From contig JAEDKS010000047.1 of the NCBI GenBank assembly GCA_016295665.1, positions 1 to 15,011 of the forward strand: a stretch of 15,011 bases of DNA, in the 5' to 3' direction. The translations under genes and the position numbers were made by a program. Under the pieces are notes generated by a model, which saw nothing but the letters and a program-made list of their open reading frames with translations, was not told where the DNA came from and did not search any database. The DNA is from Clostridia bacterium (GTDB lineage Bacteria; Bacillota; Clostridia; Christensenellales; Aristaeellaceae). Each line of letters opens with the position of its first letter. Position 1 is the first letter of the stretch. Shown piece by piece: positions 6,017 to 12,803 of this stretch.

Positions 6017-7240
6017 ATGAAAAAGTTCCTGGCTATGGTTCTGGCTCTGACGCTGGCGCTGACGATGGTCGGCTCCTGCGCGCTGGCTGAGGACGTGACC
6101 CTCAAGGTGTGGGTCGGCGACAACGCGGACATCGAGTGGATCAACGGCGTCATCGACGCTTACAAGGCCGCTCATCCCGATAACAACTACACCATCGACG
6201 TGAACATCGTCTCCGAGGGCGACTGCAAGTCCACCGTGCTGGCTGACCCCGAGGCTGCTGCCGATGTGTTCACCTTCGCCGATGACCAGTTCAACGATCT
6301 GTATGCCGCCGGCGCGCTGCAGCAGGTCATGATCGACGCGGACGAGATCGTCGCTGCCAACGGCGGCGCTGACGCCACCGTGGTGCTGGCTGCCTCCAAG
6401 GACGGCGAGCTGTACGCCTATCCTGCCACCGCCTCCAACGGCTACTTCATGTTCTACAACAAGGAGTACTTCACCGAGGAGGACGTGCAGTCCCTGGACA
6501 AGATGATGGAGATCGCCGCCGCTGCCGGCAAGAAGGTTGGCTTCCCCGTGTCCAACGGCTGGTACCTGTACTCCTTCTTCCAGGGCGCTGGTCTGGAGAT
6601 GCACATTAACGAGGACGGCATCACCAACTCCTGCAACTGGAACGCCACCGACACCGCCATCACCGGCGTGCAGGTCGCTGAGGCCATCCTGGCCATCTGC
6701 GCCAACCCCGGCTTCACCAACGCTGACTCCGATCCCTTCGTGACCGGCGTGAAGGACGGCTCCATCATCGCTGGCGTGTCCGGCACCTGGAACGCCAACG
6801 TGGCTGCCGAAGCCTGGGGCGAGAACTACGCCGCCTGCAAGCTGCCCACCTACACCGTGGCGGGTCAGCAGGTTCAGATGGGCTCCTTCGCCGGCTTCAA
6901 GCTGGTGGGCGTGAACCCCTTCTCCGAGAACGTGGGCGAGGCCATGATGTTCGCCGAGTTCATGACCAACTATGAGAACCAGATGGGCCGCTTCGAGATC
7001 CGCGCCGAGGGTCCCTCCAACGTCGAGGCCGCTTCCTCCGAGATCGTCAAGTCCGCCCCCGCCATCGCCGCTCTGGCCGCTCAGGCTGCCTATGCCGATG
7101 TGCAGCGCGTGGCTGACAACTACTGGGCCAACGCCGAGACCCTGGGCAAGATCCTGGTCAACGGCAACGCCGACGGCACCGACCTGCAGACCCTGCTGGA
7201 CAACGCTGTGACCGGCATCACCGCCGCTCCCATCCAGTAA
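6017..7240 (+). CDS. malE: Extracellular solute-binding protein of maltodextrin ABC importer (MalE type)
   Basis: This 407-residue protein captures the sugar outside the membrane and delivers it to the MalF/MalG pore. The N-terminus has two Lys, a hydrophobic core and then VGSC (C21) followed by ALA-ED. So it is either a lipoprotein cut before C21 or cut by signal peptidase I after ALA; for a Gram-positive cell the lipoprotein reading fits better. The mature part begins with the family-1 pattern TLKVWVGDNADIEWINGVID, and the length fits MalE-type proteins. The ribosome binding site is excellent (AAAGGAGG, eight bases from ATG), and many Ala codons are GCT rather than the GCG/GCC seen nearby, as expected for a highly expressed gene. 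Hairpins on both sides may set its level above the permeases. Maltodextrin specificity is inferred from the neighbouring amylase and malQ. Confidence 0.88.
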   Translation: MKKFLAMVLALTLALTMVGSCALAEDVTLKVWVGDNADIEWINGVIDAYKAAHPDNNYTIDVNIVSEGDCKSTVLADPEAAADVFTFADDQFNDLYAAGALQQVMIDADEIVAANGGADATVVLAASKDGELYAYPATASNGYFMFYNKEYFTEEDVQSLDKMMEIAAAAGKKVGFPVSNGWYLYSFFQGAGLEMHINEDGITNSCNWNATDTAITGVQVAEAILAICANPGFTNADSDPFVTGVKDGSIIAGVSGTWNANVAAEAWGENYAACKLPTYTVAGQQVQMGSFAGFKLVGVNPFSENVGEAMMFAEFMTNYENQMGRFEIRAEGPSNVEAASSEIVKSAPAIAALAAQAAYADVQRVADNYWANAETLGKILVNGNADGTDLQTLLDNAVTGITAAPIQ

Positions 7241-7258
7241 GTCCAGTCAGCGCACCCC

Positions 7259-7308
7259 AGCCGCTCCTCTTCCGGGTTTCATACTTCGGGAGCGGAGCGG
7301 CTCCTTTT
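7259..7308 (+). terminator. Terminator-like hairpin after malE (partial readthrough likely)
   Basis: AGCCGCTCC (7259-7267) pairs exactly with GGAGCGGCT (7294-7302) across a 26-base loop region, and CC then TTTT follow. The short U-run suggests weak termination or message-end protection, which would leave more malE than malF-malG transcript. This is a common arrangement for binding-protein genes. Confidence 0.6.
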
Positions 7309-7368
7309 CCATCAGAGCCAACAGGCACTTTTTCAGAATAGGATTTTCTTCCACTGTGCAGGTTACCA

Positions 7369-8841
7369 ATGACACATTCAAGCATAGAGAGGAGCGCGGA
7401 CGATCATGGATCATGCCCTGTCCAAGCAGAGCACCTATTCCTCCAAGCACTTTTTCCGCAGGTCCTGCAGGCCTTCCGCGACGGTGACATCTGGGTGAAG
7501 CTGTCGGCCCTCATCTGCGGCAGCAGCTGCTTCGCCCGGAAGCAGTATGTCAAGGGCTTTCTGATCACCCTGGTGCAGGCCGTGCTGCTCTGGGCCATTC
7601 CCGGTGTGTTCTGGCCCTACATGAGCAAGCTGGGCACCCTCGGCACCATCAAGGCGCAGAAGACCTTCAACCCCGAGACCATGAAGAACGAATGGAACGA
7701 TTATGACAACTCCTTCATGATCCTTCTGTTCGGCATCATCGGTATCCTCATCACCATCACCGCCGTGGTGCTGTGGCTGCGCAACATCCGCAACGCCCGC
7801 GACGTGGAGGTCACCGCCGCCAGCGGCAAGCACGTCAACTCCTTCCGCGACGACCTGGCGGACTGCTTCAACGTCAAGTTCCACCGCACGCTGCTGTCGC
7901 TGCCGGTGCTGGGCGTGGTGATGTTCACCATCGTGCCCCTGATCGTGATGATCTGCATCGCCTTCACCAACTACGACCGCAACCACCTGGTGCCCGCCAA
8001 CCTGTTCACCTGGGTGGGCTGGAACAACTTCAATGCCCTGTTTGACATGTCTGCCAACGGCGCCTTCGGCTATGCCTTCGTGAAGGTGCTGACCTGGACG
8101 CTGATCTGGGCCGTGTTCGCGACCCTGACCTGCTACTTCGGCGGCATCCTGCTCGCCATGTTCATCAACAACAAGAACACCAAGTGCAAGAAGCTGTGGC
8201 GCACCCTGTTCATGATCGCCATCGCCGTTCCGCAGTTCGTGTCCCTGCTGCTGGTGCGCAACTTCTTCAATGATCAGGGCATCGTCAACACCATCTGCGC
8301 CAACATCGGCCTCACCGACTGGCTGAAGAGCATCGGCGCCATTCAGACCAACTACATCCCCTTCCTGACGGATGCGCGCTGGGCCAAGCCCATGATCATC
8401 CTCATCAACATGTGGGTCGGCATCCCCTACCAGATGCTGATCGCCTACGGCGTGCTGCTCAACATCCCCACGGACATTCTGGAGTCCGCCAAGATCGACG
8501 GTGCCAACGCGTGGCAGTCCTTCAAGTCCATCACCATGCCCTACATCCTGTTCGTGACCGGGCCTTCCCTGGTGAACAGCATGGTCGCCAACATCAACAA
8601 CTTCAACGTCATCTACCTGCTCACGCAGGACGTCTACACCTCCACCGACCAGATGATGGCCTCCGCCAACGCCAAGGAGGTTGACCTGCTGGTGACCTGG
8701 CTGTACCGCCTGACCCAGGAGCAGAGCAACTACAAGATGGCCTCGGTCATCGGCATTCTGGTGTTCGTTGTCTGTGCGATTCTGACGCTGCTGGCCTTCA
8801 ATCAGCTGATTAAGGGTGACAAGGAGGCGACCTTCCAATGA
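7369..8841 (+). CDS. malF: Maltodextrin ABC transporter permease, MalF type; N-terminus appears frameshifted
   Basis: This is the first of two membrane subunits forming the sugar channel. As it stands the frame gives 490 residues, but only from about residue 29 on does it look like the family. Membrane segments are visible near 63-83, 115-137, 174-198, 236-265, 276-297, 341-363 and 459-480. The EAA loop, which contacts the ATPase, is at 371-391 (LESAKIDGANAWQSFKSITMP). The start at 7369 has a poor ribosome binding site. A better start is the ATG at 7406, with GAGAGGAG 11 bases upstream; it begins MDHALSKQSTYSSKHFF and then needs one extra T in the T5 run at 7451-7455 to join the main frame, giving 478 residues. 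The stop overlaps the malG start in ATGA, so the two are translationally coupled. Confidence 0.88.
   Translation: MTHSSIERSADDHGSCPVQAEHLFLQALFPQVLQAFRDGDIWVKLSALICGSSCFARKQYVKGFLITLVQAVLLWAIPGVFWPYMSKLGTLGTIKAQKTFNPETMKNEWNDYDNSFMILLFGIIGILITITAVVLWLRNIRNARDVEVTAASGKHVNSFRDDLADCFNVKFHRTLLSLPVLGVVMFTIVPLIVMICIAFTNYDRNHLVPANLFTWVGWNNFNALFDMSANGAFGYAFVKVLTWTLIWAVFATLTCYFGGILLAMFINNKNTKCKKLWRTLFMIAIAVPQFVSLLLVRNFFNDQGIVNTICANIGLTDWLKSIGAIQTNYIPFLTDARWAKPMIILINMWVGIPYQMLIAYGVLLNIPTDILESAKIDGANAWQSFKSITMPYILFVTGPSLVNSMVANINNFNVIYLLTQDVYTSTDQMMASANAKEVDLLVTWLYRLTQEQSNYKMASVIGILVFVVCAILTLLAFNQLIKGDKEATFQ
7406..7455 (+). other. Displaced native N-terminal coding segment of malF
   Basis: From the ATG at 7406 the frame encodes MDHALSKQSTYSSKHFF and hits a TGA about 14 codons after the T5 run. 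Joined at that run to the main frame it would continue PQVLQAFRDGDIWVKLS. From memory, MalF-type proteins of Clostridia have this kind of Ser-rich start, then aromatic residues and a GDIWVKLS-like segment. The break therefore lies at one homopolymer. Confidence 0.65.
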
Positions 8842-9677
8842 GCAAAACCGTGCGTCTCATCATCCGCCACGTCGTGCTGGCCTTCCTGGCCATCTTCTGG
8901 CTGATCCCGATTTTGTGGCTGGTGCTGTGCTCCTTCGGCATCGACAAGGGGCCCAACATCTCCTCCTTCTTCCCGAAGGCCTACACCCTGCAGCACTACG
9001 TTGACCTGCTGACCGCTGATTCCAGCTCCGTCAGCCAGTTCCCGCAGTGGTTCATGAACACGTTCATCATCGCCGTGTTCACCTGCATCATCTCCTCCAT
9101 CTTCGTGCTGATGGTCGCCTACGCCATGAGCTGCATGCGCTTTAAGATGCGCAAGCCCCTCATGAACGCCGCCATCATCATGAACCTGTTCCCCGGCTTC
9201 CTGTCCATGATCGCCGTGTACTTCATCATGAAGAACATCGGCCTGACGGACAACAAGGTGGGCATGATCATCGTGTACTCCGCCGGCTCCGGTCTGGGCT
9301 ACCTGATCGCCAAGGGCTTCTTTGACACCATCTCCAAGAGCCTGCGCGAGGCCGCCTATCTGGAGGGCGCCAATGAGTTCACGGTGTTCTACAAGATCAT
9401 CGTGCCCCTGTCCAAGCCCATCATCGTCTACACGGTCATCAACTCCTTCCTGGCCCCCTGGATGGACTTCGTGTTCGCGAGCATCATGCTGTCCTCCAAC
9501 GCCAACAAGACCGTGGCCATGGGCCTGTTCGCCATGGTGGACAAGGTGAACCGCAACAACTACTTCGCTCAGTTCTGTGCCGGCGGCGTGCTGGTGTCCA
9601 TCCCGATTTCTGTGCTGTTCTTCATCATGCAGAAATTCTACGTGGAAGGCATCACCGGCGGCTCGGTGAAGGGCTGA
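8838..9677 (+). CDS. malG: Maltodextrin ABC transporter permease, MalG type
   Basis: The second channel subunit, 279 residues, a normal length for MalG. Six membrane segments can be drawn near residues 9-32, 72-97, 108-131, 139-160, 194-216 and 245-268. The cytoplasmic EAA loop is at about 167-193, with REAAYLEGANEFTVFYKIIV then PLSKP, very close to the classical EAA---G---------I-LP pattern. It should pair with MalF and with an ATPase encoded elsewhere. The ATG overlaps the malF stop (ATGA), and AAGGAGG at 8821-8827 gives a strong ribosome binding site inside the end of malF. Its own stop overlaps the amylase start by one base (TGATG). The C-terminal FYVEGITGGSVKG is the usual ending of maltose-type MalG proteins, which supports the substrate assignment. 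Confidence 0.93.
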   Translation: MSKTVRLIIRHVVLAFLAIFWLIPILWLVLCSFGIDKGPNISSFFPKAYTLQHYVDLLTADSSSVSQFPQWFMNTFIIAVFTCIISSIFVLMVAYAMSCMRFKMRKPLMNAAIIMNLFPGFLSMIAVYFIMKNIGLTDNKVGMIIVYSAGSGLGYLIAKGFFDTISKSLREAAYLEGANEFTVFYKIIVPLSKPIIVYTVINSFLAPWMDFVFASIMLSSNANKTVAMGLFAMVDKVNRNNYFAQFCAGGVLVSIPISVLFFIMQKFYVEGITGGSVKG

Positions 9678-11203
9678 TGCGCCGGCTGGCTTGCCTGCTG
9701 ACCGTACTGGTGCTGCTGTGCGGCTGCTCCCTGGCGGAGGAAGGTCAGGGAGCGCCCGCAGCCTCCGGCGTCACCTATGAGATCTTCGTCGGCTCCTTCG
9801 CAGACGCCAACGGGGACGGCATCGGTGATCTGCAGGGCATCATCAGCAGGCTGGATTACATCGAATCCCTGGGCGTGAGCCGCCTCTGGCTGACGCCCAT
9901 CCACCCCTCCCCCAGCTATCACCACTACGATGTGCTGGATTACTGCGCTGTGGCGCCGGAGTTCGGCACGCTGGAGGACTTTGACCAGCTGGTGGCGGCC
10001 TGCGAGGCGCGGGGCATCTCGGTGATGCTGGACCTGGTGGTCAACCACACCTCCTCCGAGCATCCCTGGTTCAAGGCCGCCTGTGAGGCGCTGCGCACGG
10101 GCACGGACAGCCCGTACCTGTCCTGGTACAACTTCTCCGAGGGCAGCGGCGCCTATGTGGTCACGGACACCAACTGGTACTATGAGGGCTCCTTCGGCTA
10201 TCACATGCCCGACCTGAACCTGGACAGCGAGGACGTGCGTCAGGAGCTTGCGCGCATCATCGCCTTCTGGCAGGGCCACGGCGTGAAGGGCTTCCGTCTG
10301 GATGCCGTGACCAGCTACTACACCGGCGCCAGCAGGGCCAGCGCGGAGTTTGTCCGCTTCCTGTGCGAAACCGCGAAGGCGAACGACCCGGACTGCTACC
10401 TGGTGGGCGAGGTGTGGGACACGGAGCAGACCGTGATGGCGCTCTACGAGAGCGGAATCGACAGCCTGTTCAACTTCCCCGCCGCCGACCAGAAGGGTGT
10501 GCTCCTTCAGGGGGCGCTGAACGGACGCGGCGTGGGCGTAGCCAACTACCTGGCCCAGTACAACGCCAGGCTCCATGAAACTGCGCCGGACGCCATTGAC
10601 GCGCCCTTCCTCACCAACCACGACATCGCCCGAGTGCGCGGCATGCTGCGCTCCGATGTCAGCAAGATGAAAACCGCTGCCATGCTCTACCTGCTGCTGC
10701 CGGGTCGCCCGGTAGTGTACTACGGCGAGGAGCTGGGCATGGGCGGCAGCGGTGCCGACGAGAACAAGCGCCTGCCCATGCTCTGGAGCGCCAAGGATCC
10801 CGCGCAGCTGTGCAACCCGCCGGCAAACGCCGATCAGGCCCAGAAGCTGAAGCAGGGCGTGGACGAGCAGGACGGCGACTCGGACAGCCTGCTGAACACC
10901 TACCGGGCGCTGATCGCCCTGCGCAGACAGGCGCCTGAACTGGAGCGCGGCACCATGACCGCGCTGGACGGCGGGAATGACGCCCTGTGCTGCTTCCAGG
11001 TGACAGACGGTTTCAGCCGCGTGGTGGTCATCATCAACGCCAGTCCGACCGAAGCGCTGACCGTGGATGTGGCAGCGGCGCTCGCTGCCGGTGACCTCCC
11101 CTGCTCCGGCATGCAGGTGCTGGGCACCGTCGGTGGCGCGGCGGCGCAGGAGACGACCGTAACCCTGCCGCCGGTCAGCTGCATGCTGCTCCGGCTGGAG
11201 TAA
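9677..11203 (+). CDS. Lipoprotein alpha-amylase, glycoside hydrolase family 13
   Basis: This enzyme cuts alpha-1,4-glucans such as starch or maltodextrin outside the cell. The 508-residue chain starts with a lipoprotein signal: two Arg, a hydrophobic core and the lipobox LCGC with C17, so it should sit on the outer face of the membrane beside the importer. The GH13 regions are all present: DLVVNH (119-124), GFRLDAV (205-211), EVWD (245-248) and FLTNHD (311-316). They give nucleophile D209, acid/base E245 and D316. The D43-A-N-G-D47-G-I-G-D51 stretch fits the calcium site of oligo-1,6-glucosidase-like members. A C-terminal beta domain ends the chain. Exact product range (alpha-amylase, neopullulanase-like or alpha-glucosidase) cannot be read from the sequence. 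It overlaps the malG stop by one base, so translation is probably coupled. Confidence 0.92.
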   Translation: MRRLACLLTVLVLLCGCSLAEEGQGAPAASGVTYEIFVGSFADANGDGIGDLQGIISRLDYIESLGVSRLWLTPIHPSPSYHHYDVLDYCAVAPEFGTLEDFDQLVAACEARGISVMLDLVVNHTSSEHPWFKAACEALRTGTDSPYLSWYNFSEGSGAYVVTDTNWYYEGSFGYHMPDLNLDSEDVRQELARIIAFWQGHGVKGFRLDAVTSYYTGASRASAEFVRFLCETAKANDPDCYLVGEVWDTEQTVMALYESGIDSLFNFPAADQKGVLLQGALNGRGVGVANYLAQYNARLHETAPDAIDAPFLTNHDIARVRGMLRSDVSKMKTAAMLYLLLPGRPVVYYGEELGMGGSGADENKRLPMLWSAKDPAQLCNPPANADQAQKLKQGVDEQDGDSDSLLNTYRALIALRRQAPELERGTMTALDGGNDALCCFQVTDGFSRVVVIINASPTEALTVDVAAALAAGDLPCSGMQVLGTVGGAAAQETTVTLPPVSCMLLRLE

Positions 11204-11216
11204 TTCCATCTCCGCT

Positions 11217-11258
11217 GCGGATGAAGCGGTTCCGATTCCCCTTCATCCGCAATTCTTT
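11217..11258 (+). terminator. Terminator after the lacI to amylase cluster
   Basis: GCGGATGAAG (11217-11226) pairs perfectly with CTTCATCCGC (11241-11250), with GG/CC extending the stem after one mismatch. AATTCTTT follows. The U-run is modest but the stem is strong, and it begins 13 bases after the amylase stop codon. It separates the transporter unit from the malQ unit, which has its own promoter. Confidence 0.72.
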
Positions 11259-11289
11259 GACAGGTTATTGGAAACGATTCCGATACATT
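11257..11289 (+). promoter_or_regulatory. Promoter of the malQ-phosphorylase unit
   Basis: TTGACA at 11257-11262 is a perfect -35 box. The -10 box is less clear: GATACA at 11282-11287, with a 19-base spacer, is the best match. The candidate operator at 11269-11285 covers the spacer and reaches this -10 box, so a bound repressor would exclude RNA polymerase. Confidence 0.58.
11269..11285. promoter_or_regulatory. Candidate LacI-family operator (or cre site) in front of malQ
   Basis: TGGAAACGATTCCGATA shares 15 of 17 bases with the site before lacI. The core GGAAACGATTCC is palindromic at ten of twelve positions around a central CG. With the preceding T it also matches the cre pattern WTGNAANCGNWNNCAW except for one base, so CcpA is an alternative binder. 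Its place right behind a perfect -35 box argues for repression. Confidence 0.65.
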
Positions 11290-11313
11290 CTACCTCCGAA
11301 AGGATGAACGACC

Positions 11314-12798
11314 ATGCGTCAAAGCGGAATCCTGATGCACATCTCCTCCCTGCCGGGGCCGGGCGGCATCGGCAGCCTGGGGAAGGAAGCCTACGCCTTT
11401 GCGGATTTCATCAAGCGCAGCGGCATGAGCATCTGGCAGGTGCTGCCCATGGGCCCCACGGGCTATGGCGAATCCCCCTACCAGAGCAGCAGCGTGTTCG
11501 CGGGCAATCCCATGCTGATCTCCTGCGCCGCGCTGCGGGAGGAGGGCCTGCTGCAGTACGAGGACAGCGAGGAGCTGTGCCCGGAGAGGCTGGACACGGT
11601 GGACTTCCCCGCCGTGCGCGAGAACAAGGGCATGCTGCTGCGCCGCGCCTTCCATCAGAGCGAGCGGAGCCATCTGGAGGACATCCGGGCCTTTATCCGC
11701 CGGGCGGCGTGGGTGGAGGACTTCGCGCTGTTCACCGCGGTGAAGCATCACTTCGGTGACCGGATGTGGAGCCAGTGGCCCGACGAGGGCATCAAGCGCC
11801 GGGAGCCCGACGCGGTGAAGCGCTACCGGCAGGATCTGGATGAGGAGGTTCGCTTCCACATCTTCTGCCAGTGGCTGTTCGACCGGCAGTGGACGGCGCT
11901 GAAGCAGTACTGCAACGGCCTGGGCATCCAGCTCTTTGGCGACATGCCCATCTACGTGGCGGAGGACAGCGCCGACACCTGGACCCACCCCGAGGTGTTC
12001 CAGCTGGACAAGGACCTGGTGCCACTTCGCGTGGCGGGCGTGCCCCCGGACTACTTCTCCGAGGACGGTCAGCTGTGGGGCAATCCCCTGTACCGCTGGA
12101 CGTACCTGCGGTTCCACGGCTACCGCTGGTGGGTGGAGCGCATGGCGCACATGGCCCGGATGTACGACATCATCCGCATCGACCACTTCATCGGCTTCGC
12201 CAACTACTACAGCGTGGCGCACGGCGCGCCCAATGCCCGGGAGGGTAAGTGGATCATCGGCCCCGGCAAGAGCCTGTTCCGCACCTTCCGGCGCAAGCTG
12301 CCGGGACTGAACATCATCGCTGAGGATCTGGGCTGCGTCAACGAGCGCGTGAAGAAGCTGCTGCGCTTCGTGGGCTATCCGGGCATGAAGGTGCTGACCT
12401 TCGGCTTCGGCAGCGGCGATGACAACCCGCACCTCTCCAGCAACTACACCGCCAACTGCGTCGCCTACACGGGCACCCACGACAACGATACCGTGCTGGG
12501 CTTCCTGCAGAGCGCCGACGACAAGACCCGGCAGCACGCCATGGCGTACCTGCACTTCGACCGTCTGGAGGACGCGCCTGCCGCCTTCGTCCATGAGGTG
12601 ATGGCCTGCTGTGCCGACACCGCGGTGATTCCCATGCAGGACGTGCTGGGGCTGGGCAGCGAAGCGCGGATGAACACGCCCTCCACCATCGGCGGCAACT
12701 GGCTGTGGCGCATGCTGCCCGGCGCCGATGACGACGAGACCGCCCGGCGGCTTTACCAGCTGAACGAAGAAACCAACCGTCTGAAAAAGGAAGGATGA
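11314..12798 (+). CDS. malQ: 4-alpha-glucanotransferase (amylomaltase, GH77)
   Basis: This cytoplasmic enzyme moves glucan segments between maltodextrins and releases glucose, turning short imported chains into longer ones for the phosphorylase. The 494-residue length is normal for the GH77 family. The start RQSGILMHISSLPGPGGIG is the usual N-terminal pattern. The catalytic regions are RIDHFIGF (nucleophile D290), IIAEDLG (acid/base E337) and GTHDND (D390). NTPSTIGGNW and the C-terminal helix also fit. The ATG at 11314 has AAAGGA nine bases upstream. It is the first gene of a unit with the phosphorylase, whose start lies only five bases after its stop. Promoter and operator signals just before it suggest induction by maltodextrin through the LacI-type regulator. 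Confidence 0.96.
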   Translation: MRQSGILMHISSLPGPGGIGSLGKEAYAFADFIKRSGMSIWQVLPMGPTGYGESPYQSSSVFAGNPMLISCAALREEGLLQYEDSEELCPERLDTVDFPAVRENKGMLLRRAFHQSERSHLEDIRAFIRRAAWVEDFALFTAVKHHFGDRMWSQWPDEGIKRREPDAVKRYRQDLDEEVRFHIFCQWLFDRQWTALKQYCNGLGIQLFGDMPIYVAEDSADTWTHPEVFQLDKDLVPLRVAGVPPDYFSEDGQLWGNPLYRWTYLRFHGYRWWVERMAHMARMYDIIRIDHFIGFANYYSVAHGAPNAREGKWIIGPGKSLFRTFRRKLPGLNIIAEDLGCVNERVKKLLRFVGYPGMKVLTFGFGSGDDNPHLSSNYTANCVAYTGTHDNDTVLGFLQSADDKTRQHAMAYLHFDRLEDAPAAFVHEVMACCADTAVIPMQDVLGLGSEARMNTPSTIGGNWLWRMLPGADDDETARRLYQLNEETNRLKKEG

Positions 12799-12803
12799 TC
12801 GAC

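Noticed and set aside
4835..6604. 589-codon minus-strand frame across lacI and malE
   Set aside because: Low-complexity His/Gly/Val composition, and it crosses an intergenic region and two well-supported genes on the other strand.
7435..8838. 467-codon minus-strand frame opposite malF
   Set aside because: Composition of repeated Gly, His, Asp and Val is the mirror of membrane-protein codons; no start signal or family pattern.
9638..11209. 523-codon minus-strand frame opposite the amylase
   Set aside because: GH13 catalytic regions are all on the plus strand; the antisense product shows no motif.
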